DNA of 64,000 bases, from the NCBI RefSeq assembly GCF_003955665.1, contig NZ_RXHU01000054.1, forward strand, positions 144,021 through 208,020, written 5' to 3'. This document shows, in pieces, positions 32,613 through 42,237 of the stretch; position 1 is the stretch's first letter; each line of letters begins with the position of its first letter. The translations under genes were made by a program, and so were the position numbers. The notes below the pieces were generated by a model. That model worked only from the letters and a program-made list of their open reading frames with translations. It searched no databases and was not told where the DNA came from. Source of the stretch: Paenibacillus whitsoniae (lineage in GTDB: Bacteria; Bacillota; Bacilli; Paenibacillales; NBRC-103111).

Positions 32613-35600
32613 ATGAGAATAATGTCAAAATTTAAAAGACACGTTTCTATACTGCTGATTGCAGCCCTGATGATACCCTCTATATCGATTATTGATGGAA
32701 GTAAAGCTGCTGCAGATTCGGCTATACCGACAGATCATCTTGACCTTTGGTTGAAAGCTGATAGCGGGTTAACCGTTGATGCGAACAACCGAGTATCCAT
32801 ATGGAAGGACCAGTCGGGGAATGGAAATGACCTTTCCGTCGTAGATTCGAACAAAAAGCCGTTGCTCGTCACGGATGCTGTTTACGGAAGACCATCGGTC
32901 AGATTTAACGACACAACCTCAGGCACTATACTGAGAAAGCAATTGCCTGCATCTTATACCGGTGATAGTACAGTAATTATGGTCGTTAAACCATTGGTTG
33001 AGGGGGAGGCTGGAGCAAAAGGCATATTCGCAACCAATTACGGTACGGACACCCCAGGCACATTTTCCATTATGCTAAGCAATAACGTCCCTGGAAGGTT
33101 TATTACTTTGGGCACCTATAATAATCCTGAAAGTCTGAACAGCGGGTATGCGGTAAATATAAGCAAAGCAGATCTTACAACGAATTTCTATCGAATAGGC
33201 GCGACGTTCGAACCTACTTTTGACACGGCGGCGAACAAGGGAAGAATAACCACCTATGAGAATAATGTCGTGACTCAGCAGCTTGCAACAGGCAATGCGA
33301 GAATTTATAAAACGTACACGGATTATGTGCTAGGAAGCAGTTATATAACATCACGTAACATGAAAGCGGAGGTAGCGGAGGTCCTGGTGTATCGGAAGGT
33401 GCTATCAAGCAGTGAACGTGCAACCATTGACAACTATCTGGTTCAAAAGTATTTTACACCGCCGGTTTCAAAGGTGAAATCGAACTATGTCTCTGGAAAT
33501 GTACTTGCGGGGACACAGATTGATTTATCAACGGAAACTGCGGGAGCTTCCGTTTATTACACGACGGATGGGAGTGATCCGACGACTTCAACTACAAAGC
33601 AGCTGTTCAATGGAAATAAAGTAACGATAAGCCAGAATACGACGATTAAGACCTATGCCGTAAAAATAGGGATGAACGACAGCCCGGTATCTACTTTTGA
33701 CTATAAATTGGCAGTTGTCCCGCCGGTTGCGGCCAATGCACTGTCAGGGGTTCTATTTCCGGGGTCTTCCATTACGCTGTCAGCCAACTTGACAATTTCA
33801 GACACGAATGGTTTGCAAGCGGTTTCATCCAATGTTTACTATACAACGGATGGAAGCGATCCACGGACCTCGGCTGCAAGAATGAATTATACACAGCCAA
33901 TATCAATCAATCAGAACACCACGATACGTGCATATGGAGTCCTGGATGGAGCAATTGCAAGCAGCCCAGTAACTTTTGAATATACGATGACAGCGCCATC
34001 ATCTAATATTATTTCGAACCTTCCGGACAATTTTTATAACCGGCAGGGTCTGGAGAACATGCCTAGAATCGATTATAGCTCGATGACGGTTGCGAACGTG
34101 AGAGATTTTGGGGCAACTGGTGACGGCATAACGGACGATATGGCTGCCTTCGACCAAGCTGTTAATGCGCTTAATGCCTATGGCGGCGGCGTGTTATACA
34201 TGCCTGCAGGCACCTACTTTTTCAAACCCACAGCCCCCTCAGTCAGTCGGGTTTTCTGGGGGAAATCTGATTTGAAAAATATACATTTCGTCGGTGATGG
34301 GGAATCCACGGTGATTCGCTTCAAGATGCCCGGCGTTGCAGCACTAGCTCCAGGGCAAGTCCCCACACGCTGGCTAGCGTACGATAAGTCACCTTATGGC
34401 TGGGCACTGGGCGGGGAAAACATCTCCCTGAGGGATTTCAGCACCACATGGAGCCCGAGAATGGATGTGAGAGGTTTCGGATCTCCTTATAACATTGGGA
34501 TAACCGGTAAAGACATTCAAGCGATTAATGTCAATGCGGATCAAGGCGCGATCGGTCTCGTATTTTGGTCGGGAACGAGCAACGTGTGGGCCGTTGACAA
34601 TAAAGTGAGGAACACCGCTGCGGACAGCATCCATTTTGCCAATAATGTCAATGTCACAGCTGCGTATAATCTAGTTGATAACGGGAATGATGACGGACTT
34701 GCCATCGTTTCGGATGTAAGCCCGATATATCCCGTATCCCAAAACAACAAACTGATCAACAACACGGTGCTGAATGCGAACTGGGGCAGATCGATCAGCG
34801 CCGGCGGACTTCAACATCTCATTCAAGGCAATTGGCTAGAAAGCGGATTACTTGCAGCCATATTTCTGAACTCGTTAGGCCAAACCGGAACAAGCAACGG
34901 TTTCAACTATAATGATATCACGGTCAAAGACAACACCATTGTCCGCGCCAATCTGAACAATCGTCCCGACAATTCGGTGTCCGGACATCAATATGGCGGA
35001 AGCATCGCACTTGCCCAACAAGGCTCCAACATTTTGCTGGAAGGCAACAAGGTTTACGGTTCGGAAGGGAATGGGATCGTAACGGGGGGGACCGGCTTAT
35101 TCAAGGGGAAAGACCTCATTTTCCGAAATAACGAGATTGTCGGTTCAACTAAATATGGCCTTTCATTCACAAATACCAATTCCCAGATCGAAAACTTGAC
35201 AATTGATAATAATAAGCTATTGAATAACGATCAGGGCAGCGTCTATTTCGGTGCATCCCCGATTACTGGAACAACCAATTACACCGGAAACTTGGTCACG
35301 CAACCGACGAATCCGGCTAAGACTGGCTTCACGGTTACGAGTGAGCAGTTTGCGTATCATAACGTTTTTGAAGGTATTATGCGAGAGCCAAATCAGAGCG
35401 CATGGGCGGAAGCCCCAACGATTCAGCTTCCGCAATCGCAAATTAACGTGAAGGATTACGGCGCGACAGGCAACGGTTCCGCAAATGATACGCCGGCGTT
35501 CCAGGAAGCCATCGCTCACTTGCCAACGGAAGGCGGGCGCTTGTATATCCCGGCGGGAACTTATCTGCTTGACCCTGTGGCCGGTCAGGATGCGGTTGCC

Positions 35601-38102
35601 GATAGCGCAATCAAGCACCATTTACTTATCGCAGGCAAAACCAATGTGCATATCATCGGAGAGGGAGATTCGTCTATTCTTCGCTTTACAAGCAGCGATC
35701 ACCAGGGAATCCGTTTATTGGGCGTAACGAATGCCTCTGTGCAGGATATTGCGATTGAACTTCGCAACCAGCCGCTCCTGAGACATAATCGTGCGCTAAT
35801 TGATGTAGCCGGATCGCATGACGTTACGATTCAAAACGTGTCCCTCCGCAACTCAGGCGGAGCAGGCATTCAAATCGATTCCTCCACGAGTGTCTCGGTG
35901 AAGGATAACCATATCGATCACGTGAATATGAATGGTATCGCGGTACTTGCCAGCCGACAAGTCTTTGTTGAGGGCAATCACATCACGAACAGCAGGGACA
36001 ATGCGATCATGGTCAACAAGCTCGGCGCGACGGCCCGCGAGCCCCAGTATATTTTAGTTCACCGTAACGTGATTGACGGGGTTACGGATCAAAGCGGGAT
36101 TGGCATTGCCAGCGGAACACAAGTGAAGGTCGCTGAGAATACGATAGCCAACACCCATATGGCAGGCATCTTGTTGTATTACACGAGTGAAGCTTTTAAT
36201 ACCAATCGTGTCGAAGTAACACAAAACACGCTCCGCAACACCAATACAGGAGAGCTTACTTATCAGTACGGAGCTATTTCGATTTACAATTCATTACGCG
36301 GGGACTTCCTGATATCTGGGAATGTCATCGAAAATACGCCATACGCCGGTATTTGGGCAGACGGCGCGACCTTGCAGAAGCTGCAGTTAGAGTGGAATTC
36401 CTTCAGCGGAGTAGGAACGAGCAACATCCAGATCAGTGCCGCACAGTTGGCCAAAATCGGCATTTATATCAACAATGTGGATGTGACGGCACCGGTGACA
36501 ACGGCGGTTGTAACGCCATCTGAGCCGGATGGACTGGAAGGATGGTACGTACATCCGGTCACGGTAAGCCTTAGCGCAACTGATGATTTGTCAGGTGTAT
36601 CGAAGACGGAATACAGTCTGGATGGTGGGACCACATGGCTCAACTATGCGGAAGCGATAACCATCGATCAAGATGGTCAATATACGTTGAGCTATCGTTC
36701 GACTGATATAGCCGGGAACGTGGAAACGTTGAAAATAGTCCCTATTCAACTGGCTATGACGGGACCGACAACAACGGCAGTTATGGCGCCATCCGAGCCG
36801 GATGGTTTGAACGGATGGTATACGGTGCCTGTTACGATGACATTGTCGGCCTCCGGGAAAGCGGAATATAGTCTGAATGGCGGGGATACATGGCAGTCCT
36901 ATACTTCGCCGATTAGCTTGGAGCAAGATGGCGTTCATGTGATACATTACCGTTCGACTAACGACGCCGGAAATATCGGGGCCGTCCAAACGGTCACGGT
37001 AAACATCGATAAGACGGCTCCGGCAGATGCAGTCTTTGCTGCGGACATCACAGCACCGACCAACACCGATGTCACCTTAACGATCAACTATCCCAATGAT
37101 GCAGCAGTCAAAGAATTTAAAGTAGGCGCAAGCGGCACTTGGACTGCGTACGGGGCACCAGTGGTTGTTTCAGCTAACGACACGGTGTATGCAAGAGGAA
37201 TGGATGCTGCAGGCAATGTATCGAATGCAACCAATTATGTAGTAAGCAATATCGATCATATAGCTCCGGTTAATGCAACATTAGCTGTAGATCATACAGA
37301 ACCGACGAATACGGGTGTTACCGTCACGATCAGCTATCCGGCCGACGCAGCGGTGAAAGAATACAAAGTGGGTGAAAGCGGCACATGGACTCCGTATACG
37401 GACCCAGTCGTTGTTTCAGACAATGACACCGTGTATGCAAGAGGAACGGATGCGGTAGGCAATGTATCGAATGTAACCAGCCTTGTAGTAAGCAACATCA
37501 ATAAGATTGCCCCTGTAACAGTCGCAACGTTAAGCCCGGCTGCGCCTAACGGCAGCAATAGCTGGTATACGACGGATGTTTCGATCAGCTTATCCGTAAG
37601 CGCCAATGTATACGGAGGGGCCGTGACAACCGAATACCAAGTGAATGACGGGGCCTGGATTACCTATACTGGCGCCATTCCTGCCTTCAGCGAAGGGACG
37701 TATAAGTTTAGTTACCGCAGCAAGGATCAAGCAGGCAATGTAGAAGAGCTCAAAACCGTCGAGTTTAAAGTAGACAAAACGGTGCCAGCGCTATCCGTCC
37801 AGTTGGATAAGACGTCGATTTGGCCAGCGAACCATCAAATGGCGACGATTAATGCCACGCTGAATTCGAGTGATGCTACATCGGGCGTTGAATCCGTGGT
37901 GTTAACTTCCATCACGAGCAATGGGCCGGATACAGGTCAAGGCGATATACAGGCTAACACTGGTACAGCTGCCACTTCATTTCGTTTACGTGCTGAAAAA
38001 GGGCGTACCTATACAATCACCTACACGGCAACCGACAAGGCGGGCAACAAAAAGGTTACTACTGTAATTGTCACAGTGCCTCATGATCAATCAGGAAAGT
38101 AA
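32613..38102 (+). CDS. Giant secreted protein with two beta-helices, GH87-like Asp pattern and Ig-like tail
   Basis: 1829 residues. Signal peptide (~1-36); LamG/concanavalin-like domain (~43-280); two chitobiase C-terminal-type modules (~285-460, each with YYTTDGSDP); a first pectate-lyase-superfamily beta-helix (~492-890, VRDFGATGDGITDD); a second beta-helix (~943-1290, VKDYGATGNGSANDT) with NosD-like rungs; then five or more Ig-like or OmpL47-like repeats (~1292-1829). In helix one, D671 (AADSIHF) and D693/D694 (GNDDGLAIV) are spaced as in inverting beta-helix glycosidases such as GH87. No SLH or sortase signal is seen, so it is probably secreted. GGAGGTG precedes the ATG; 32622 is an alternative start. 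Substrate unknown; alpha-1,3-glucan is a guess. Confidence 0.82.
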   Translation: MRIMSKFKRHVSILLIAALMIPSISIIDGSKAAADSAIPTDHLDLWLKADSGLTVDANNRVSIWKDQSGNGNDLSVVDSNKKPLLVTDAVYGRPSVRFNDTTSGTILRKQLPASYTGDSTVIMVVKPLVEGEAGAKGIFATNYGTDTPGTFSIMLSNNVPGRFITLGTYNNPESLNSGYAVNISKADLTTNFYRIGATFEPTFDTAANKGRITTYENNVVTQQLATGNARIYKTYTDYVLGSSYITSRNMKAEVAEVLVYRKVLSSSERATIDNYLVQKYFTPPVSKVKSNYVSGNVLAGTQIDLSTETAGASVYYTTDGSDPTTSTTKQLFNGNKVTISQNTTIKTYAVKIGMNDSPVSTFDYKLAVVPPVAANALSGVLFPGSSITLSANLTISDTNGLQAVSSNVYYTTDGSDPRTSAARMNYTQPISINQNTTIRAYGVLDGAIASSPVTFEYTMTAPSSNIISNLPDNFYNRQGLENMPRIDYSSMTVANVRDFGATGDGITDDMAAFDQAVNALNAYGGGVLYMPAGTYFFKPTAPSVSRVFWGKSDLKNIHFVGDGESTVIRFKMPGVAALAPGQVPTRWLAYDKSPYGWALGGENISLRDFSTTWSPRMDVRGFGSPYNIGITGKDIQAINVNADQGAIGLVFWSGTSNVWAVDNKVRNTAADSIHFANNVNVTAAYNLVDNGNDDGLAIVSDVSPIYPVSQNNKLINNTVLNANWGRSISAGGLQHLIQGNWLESGLLAAIFLNSLGQTGTSNGFNYNDITVKDNTIVRANLNNRPDNSVSGHQYGGSIALAQQGSNILLEGNKVYGSEGNGIVTGGTGLFKGKDLIFRNNEIVGSTKYGLSFTNTNSQIENLTIDNNKLLNNDQGSVYFGASPITGTTNYTGNLVTQPTNPAKTGFTVTSEQFAYHNVFEGIMREPNQSAWAEAPTIQLPQSQINVKDYGATGNGSANDTPAFQEAIAHLPTEGGRLYIPAGTYLLDPVAGQDAVADSAIKHHLLIAGKTNVHIIGEGDSSILRFTSSDHQGIRLLGVTNASVQDIAIELRNQPLLRHNRALIDVAGSHDVTIQNVSLRNSGGAGIQIDSSTSVSVKDNHIDHVNMNGIAVLASRQVFVEGNHITNSRDNAIMVNKLGATAREPQYILVHRNVIDGVTDQSGIGIASGTQVKVAENTIANTHMAGILLYYTSEAFNTNRVEVTQNTLRNTNTGELTYQYGAISIYNSLRGDFLISGNVIENTPYAGIWADGATLQKLQLEWNSFSGVGTSNIQISAAQLAKIGIYINNVDVTAPVTTAVVTPSEPDGLEGWYVHPVTVSLSATDDLSGVSKTEYSLDGGTTWLNYAEAITIDQDGQYTLSYRSTDIAGNVETLKIVPIQLAMTGPTTTAVMAPSEPDGLNGWYTVPVTMTLSASGKAEYSLNGGDTWQSYTSPISLEQDGVHVIHYRSTNDAGNIGAVQTVTVNIDKTAPADAVFAADITAPTNTDVTLTINYPNDAAVKEFKVGASGTWTAYGAPVVVSANDTVYARGMDAAGNVSNATNYVVSNIDHIAPVNATLAVDHTEPTNTGVTVTISYPADAAVKEYKVGESGTWTPYTDPVVVSDNDTVYARGTDAVGNVSNVTSLVVSNINKIAPVTVATLSPAAPNGSNSWYTTDVSISLSVSANVYGGAVTTEYQVNDGAWITYTGAIPAFSEGTYKFSYRSKDQAGNVEELKTVEFKVDKTVPALSVQLDKTSIWPANHQMATINATLNSSDATSGVESVVLTSITSNGPDTGQGDIQANTGTAATSFRLRAEKGRTYTITYTATDKAGNKKVTTVIVTVPHDQSGK

Positions 38103-38136
38103 TAACGGGTATCACCAATCTGTAATTTTAATCAAC

Positions 38137-38184
38137 TTAGAGCCCTCAAAATTGCTCCTAGAAAGCAGGCTTGGAGGGCTCTAA
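38137..38184. terminator. Large inverted repeat between the beta-helix genes
   Basis: TTAGAGCCCTC (38137-38147) and GAGGGCTCTAA (38174-38184) form an 11-bp stem with a 26-nt loop. There is no T tract after it, so termination may be partial or it may protect mRNA ends. Confidence 0.6.
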
Positions 38185-38222
38185 CCACTAAAATATTCAT
38201 ATGATGCGAGGTGGGATATATT

Positions 38223-40244
38223 ATGGGAAGAATTATGGGAATGGGGACTCAAATCACAAAATTATTGAATTTAGCGTTAGTAACGGCGGTTCTATTTGTT
38301 ATGATGTTTGGTATTTTACCGTATTCAAATGTTGCTCATGCGTCTGAGACAGTAGTCGACAATACTTCGGCGGAGTTGACCGGTACATGGACGACAGCAA
38401 CAGCGAATGCGAATTACTACGGCGCAAATTATAGCTACAGTAATTCAGGAACGGGTACTGATAAAATAAGGTGGCGTCCAACCATCACAGCAGTAGGCGA
38501 TTATTCGGTTTATGTCAGGCTGCCGAACGGTGATACGAGCCGCGCGACGAATGCGCCATTTACCATTTATTACAATGGCGGTTCTCAGACCTACTACATA
38601 AATGAACAGTCTATATGGGGAGGACAGTGGGTTTTACTGGGGACACACAATTTTGCAGCAGGAACTTCCGGTTACGTAGAGCTTACCGATAATGCCAACG
38701 GGACATATGTAATTGCTGATGCAATCAAGTTTACCCAGGATGTTTCGGTGCAATCACCTGGCGCTACGATACCTTGGACGACTTTTGAGGCTGAAGATGG
38801 TTCAACAAATGGCACCGTCCTGTCCAGTGTAACGCTCGGCAACCTGGCCTATGAGGCATCGGGAAGAAAAGCTGTAACCCTTGATGCTGTAGGCAAGTAC
38901 GTCCAAATAACAAGCAACAGATCTGCCGACAGGTTGACTATACGATACAGTATTCCCAAAGACACCAGCGGTACACTTAGCCTCTATATAAACGGTGTTC
39001 ATAAACAAGACTTGTCCCTGAATTCAGCGCGGACATGGAGAACTCAAACTGCGGTGACCGGAGGGTATTTCAGGTTCTATGACGAGATCATCGTCACCGA
39101 AACCATAAGCAGCGGTGACGTAATCAAACTCCAGAAGGACAGTGGAGATACGGTATCCTCCTATACAATAGATTTCTTCGAACTTGAAACAAGACCAGCA
39201 GCATTAACCGTGCCCGATGGATCATGGCTTTCCATAACCGACTACGGTGCAACCGGAACTGACACGTCGGATGATTATACGGCCATAACCAATACGATCA
39301 CCGCTGCAAACAGCGGGAACAAGAAGGTCTGGATTCCGGCAGGTACTTATTATATAAGTGATCAGATTACCGTACCAGCGGGAATCACGATCGCAGGCGC
39401 TGGAATGTGGTATTCGGTAATAAACAAAAACATCCCCGCAACTTCAGTTAAAAAAGCGTTCTCATTAGGCGATTCAGATACGATAAAGAACATCAAGATA
39501 TCTGATATTCAGGGAAATAACAGAATCAACGGGCACGAAGGCATAAGATTGGCCTCCAACTCTACCGTAGACGGTGTATGGCTGGAAAACACCTTTGGGG
39601 CAGGTATTATCGGCTTCAGCACTCCGAATGTCATCATCAAGAACAATCGAGTTAGAGGTACCTTTGCTGATGCGATCCATTTGGCCAGAAACACGCAATT
39701 TGCCTTGGCAGAAAACAACACGGTACGGAACGCAGGCGACGATGGAATGGCTATGGTTCCTTATGACGAACTATATAACTACAATAATACTTACAAGTAC
39801 AACACAGTGGAGAACAACTATTGGGGTCGTGGAATGACTATTATAGGCGGTAACGCAAATACACTTGAATATAATGTAATTAAAGACTCCGCATGGTCCG
39901 CAGGTATAATGCTTGGTGTAGAAAACTATCTCAATCAGCCCGTTGATCACAATACGAATTTCCTGGTACAGTACAATGATGTCATTCGGAGCGGACAAAC
40001 AAACAACAATTCTTATTCAGCGATTTGGGTATACGGGGGGATCGACAAGCCTCTTGCAGGTAATATCCAGTACAATCATGTTATTGATGAAGTGAAACAC
40101 GGCATCACCTTACAAGGATACGCTGGAAATAGCGTAAATGTTAAATATAACACGTTTGAAGCTCCAGGTCCTGGCGGGCTTTATATAATTACGGGCTTGC
40201 AACCAGGCTATACACCTGTAGTATTAGATAATATATTAAAGTAA
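38223..40244 (+). CDS. Secreted beta-helix protein with golvesin-like and CBM35-like domains (GH87-like)
   Basis: 673 residues from the ATG at 38223 (GAGGTGGG 7 nt upstream; a GTG at 38211 sits in that site). Signal peptide to ~38 (VAHASE). Golvesin/xanthan-lyase-type binding domain (~42-172, TGTWTTATANANYYGANYSY); CBM35-like module (~182-322, FEAEDG start, IDFFELE end); pectate-lyase-3 beta-helix (~332-673, ITDYGATGTDTSDDYTAI). D483 (FADAIHL) and D506/D507 (AGDDGMAM) mirror the Asp pattern of the preceding giant protein and of GH87 alpha-1,3-glucanases. It would act outside the cell. No terminator separates it cleanly from the 5' gene, so they may be co-expressed. Enzyme activity is inferred from motifs only. 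Confidence 0.82.
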   Translation: MGRIMGMGTQITKLLNLALVTAVLFVMMFGILPYSNVAHASETVVDNTSAELTGTWTTATANANYYGANYSYSNSGTGTDKIRWRPTITAVGDYSVYVRLPNGDTSRATNAPFTIYYNGGSQTYYINEQSIWGGQWVLLGTHNFAAGTSGYVELTDNANGTYVIADAIKFTQDVSVQSPGATIPWTTFEAEDGSTNGTVLSSVTLGNLAYEASGRKAVTLDAVGKYVQITSNRSADRLTIRYSIPKDTSGTLSLYINGVHKQDLSLNSARTWRTQTAVTGGYFRFYDEIIVTETISSGDVIKLQKDSGDTVSSYTIDFFELETRPAALTVPDGSWLSITDYGATGTDTSDDYTAITNTITAANSGNKKVWIPAGTYYISDQITVPAGITIAGAGMWYSVINKNIPATSVKKAFSLGDSDTIKNIKISDIQGNNRINGHEGIRLASNSTVDGVWLENTFGAGIIGFSTPNVIIKNNRVRGTFADAIHLARNTQFALAENNTVRNAGDDGMAMVPYDELYNYNNTYKYNTVENNYWGRGMTIIGGNANTLEYNVIKDSAWSAGIMLGVENYLNQPVDHNTNFLVQYNDVIRSGQTNNNSYSAIWVYGGIDKPLAGNIQYNHVIDEVKHGITLQGYAGNSVNVKYNTFEAPGPGGLYIITGLQPGYTPVVLDNILK

Positions 40245-40328
40245 GAGACACACTGCCAATTTCAATTTGAGGTTACAAATTGTGAGGTCATTATCGGATG
40301 ACGAATTATTAGATATTTTTAAATAATG

Positions 40329-40605
40329 CAACGCTGATCGACATCCTCGGCAGCGAAGCGGACGATGTCGTGGATGCGGTGCAGCTCAAGATAGAGAAGA
40401 GCAAGATTTATAAGAACTCGGATATATTGGATGATCGCGAGAAGAGGAGATCGTCGTCGGCCGGTTCGGGCTCGAGCTCAGCGGTGAGGAGCTGACGCAG
40501 CGGGAGATTGCGAAGGAACTGGGGATCTCGCGCTCGTATGTGTCGCGGATTGAGAAAAGGGCGCTCATGAAGCTGTATCATGAGTTTTATAAGGCGAAGC
40601 GGTGA
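40329..40605 (+). pseudogene. sigK: sigK 3' fragment, frameshifted
   Basis: Matches sigK codons 144-233 (ATCGACATCCTCGGCAGCG onward) with noticeable divergence. A one-base loss near 40440-40445 breaks the frame; region 4 (SRSYVSRIEKRALMKLYHEF) resumes in another frame and ends with TGA at 40603-40605. It lacks the pro-sequence and region 2, so it is not functional. It is the right edge of the segment that starts after intact sigK. Confidence 0.92.
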
Positions 40606-40634
40606 GGGATAGAAGAGAACGTTAGCAAACAATC

Positions 40635-40672
40635 AAGTCTGCTCGTGGTAACTCAGGGGCAGACTTTAATTT
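40635..40672 (+). terminator. Terminator-like hairpin after the sigK fragment
   Basis: AAGTCTGC (40635-40642) pairs with GCAGACTT (40659-40666), then TAATTTTGG. A further GGACAC/GTGTCC fold lies at about 40776-40796. Confidence 0.55.
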
Positions 40673-40814
40673 TGGCTAAAAGATGGCTTTCATAGTTCAG
40701 GACTGAAAGACTTATTAATTTTGTGGGTACGTCCATAATTCATAGTCTGATTAAGCTGCAAATGCCCTGTAAGAGGACACATTCTAGAAGTGTCCCCTTA
40801 TGGGACATAATCAT

Positions 40815-41366
40815 TTAGATAAGATCTTGTCCACGATCGCTTTCTGTATAGATAGATATAAGCACGATAGCCGTATCTTCCCCGATATTTCTGACTACAT
40901 GGGGGGTACATGCGTTCCAACTGAACGAATCTCCCTCGCCAAATTCAGCCGCATCCTCGCCTTGCTCTGCGTATATTCTTCCTTTAATGACAACATGAAC
41001 CTCTTCACCTTCATGAGCATGAGGTACATCCCCCGTTGAAGTCCCGGGAGGGAACTCGACAAGCATCATTTTTACATTCTTTGTAGAACTCAGATGCTCA
41101 ACCTTCAGATTTTCGGAACCGCTTGTTGTTATTCTTCGTTCATTCTTTCGAATAATATTCATTCGATCTTCTTTCTTCAGGAGCAAATAAGCTAATGGCA
41201 CCTTCAAAGACTGCGCTATATTTTCCAATGTGGATATGGATGGGGAGGTTTTATTCGTTTCAACCTGACTAATGAAGCCCTGGGATAAGCCAGTTTCTTC
41301 GCAAATTTGAGCGATGGTGATATTTTTCCTCTTTCGAATCGCTCTTATCGTGGAGCCGATGTCCAT
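40815..41366 (-). CDS. XRE-family regulator with C-terminal cupin sensor
   Basis: 183 residues from the ATG at 41366 (AGAGGTG 8 nt upstream; an ATG at 41372 would be too close to it). Residues ~7-61 are an HTH_3 domain (IAQICEETGLSQGFISQVETNKTSPSISTLENIA), residues ~100-172 a cupin_2 barrel (PHAHEGEEVHVVIKGRIYAEQGE ... GDSFSWNACTPHVVRN). Cupin-XRE proteins bind small acids, amines or metals and control adjacent metabolism genes. It is divergent from the esterase/dioxygenase operon, and a 13-bp inverted repeat in the shared intergenic region is the probable operator. Confidence 0.92.
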   Translation of the reverse strand: MDIGSTIRAIRKRKNITIAQICEETGLSQGFISQVETNKTSPSISTLENIAQSLKVPLAYLLLKKEDRMNIIRKNERRITTSGSENLKVEHLSSTKNVKMMLVEFPPGTSTGDVPHAHEGEEVHVVIKGRIYAEQGEDAAEFGEGDSFSWNACTPHVVRNIGEDTAIVLISIYTESDRGQDLI

Positions 41367-41382
41367 CCTCATGCACCTCTAA

Positions 41383-41492
41383 AATATTAGTAATAAGAAA
41401 CATAATTTTATATTATCAATTTTCATATTGACAAGTCAATGTGTGTTACGATAAATTAGTCATATAAAATTAAAGTATCTATTACTAATATT
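41383..41492. promoter_or_regulatory. Divergent control region with long-range 13-bp inverted repeat
   Basis: AATATTAGTAATA (41383-41395) and TATTACTAATATT (41480-41492) are exact reverse complements, 84 bp apart, flanking the promoters. TTGACA (41428-41433), a 17-bp spacer and ATAAAT (41451-41456) form the rightward promoter. The arrangement suggests cooperative binding by the XRE-cupin regulator, possibly by DNA looping. Confidence 0.7.
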
Positions 41493-41569
41493 CTGAGTGA
41501 GGCAATAGAAGTCGACCGTTATATTATGAACAATTGCGGCGCATAACTTACTATTCAGGAGGATTTTTC

Positions 41570-42229
41570 ATGAAACCAATTTATCAATATGACGTTCAAT
41601 TACCAGCTCAAATGGACCCGGACAAGAAATATCCGGTCGTTTTTACCCTGCATGGCAAAGGCTCTAATGAAAAGAATATGTTCGGTTTGGTCGCTCCTTT
41701 GGCGGAGGATTTCATCATAATCGGTATTCGCGGCAACTTACCTCTTGGAGCGGGTTACCAGTATTACGATTTGAAGAGTCTGGGCAATCCTATCCGCGAG
41801 ATGTTTGACGAAGCGGTTAAACAACTAGAAGCATTCATAAACGATGCGACGGAGAAGTATCCAATCGATCCAGATAAAAGGTATGTGCTTGGCTTTAGCC
41901 AAGGTGCAATTTTATCGATGACACTTGCGCTTACGATGGGAGATGAATTGAAGGGGATCGTTGCGCTGAACGGGTACGTTCCTGACTTTGTGAAGGCGGA
42001 GTATTCACTGCGAAGTGTGAAAGAAGTATCGGTATTTATTTCCCATGGCGAGTATGATTCCATTTTCCCGGTTCGGATCGGTCATGAGACGGGGGCGTAT
42101 TTCAAGGAGCAGACGTCGCGTCTAACATTTAAACTATATCCTACTGACCACGGCGTATCCGAAGAGAACCAGTTTGATTTTCTGAATTGGCTAAAGCAGA
42201 ATGCTGGTTTGACAATAATTAAGGAGTGA
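41570..42229 (+). CDS. Carboxylesterase/phospholipase-type alpha/beta hydrolase (Abhydrolase_2)
   Basis: 219 residues from the ATG at 41570 (AGGAGG about 11 nt upstream; a longer frame begins at 41534). Oxyanion-hole HGKGSNEKNM, nucleophile elbow GFSQGA, and late Asp and His (HGEYDSIFP, TDHGVSEE) complete the serine-hydrolase triad. It is cytoplasmic, with no signal. It resembles MhqD/YodD-type esterases linked to quinone and catechol stress in Bacillus, and the next gene is an extradiol dioxygenase, so a role in aromatic detoxification or turnover is plausible but inferred. The stop overlaps the ribosome-site region of the next gene. Confidence 0.88.
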   Translation: MKPIYQYDVQLPAQMDPDKKYPVVFTLHGKGSNEKNMFGLVAPLAEDFIIIGIRGNLPLGAGYQYYDLKSLGNPIREMFDEAVKQLEAFINDATEKYPIDPDKRYVLGFSQGAILSMTLALTMGDELKGIVALNGYVPDFVKAEYSLRSVKEVSVFISHGEYDSIFPVRIGHETGAYFKEQTSRLTFKLYPTDHGVSEENQFDFLNWLKQNAGLTIIKE

Positions 42230-42237
42230 AAAGCGAT

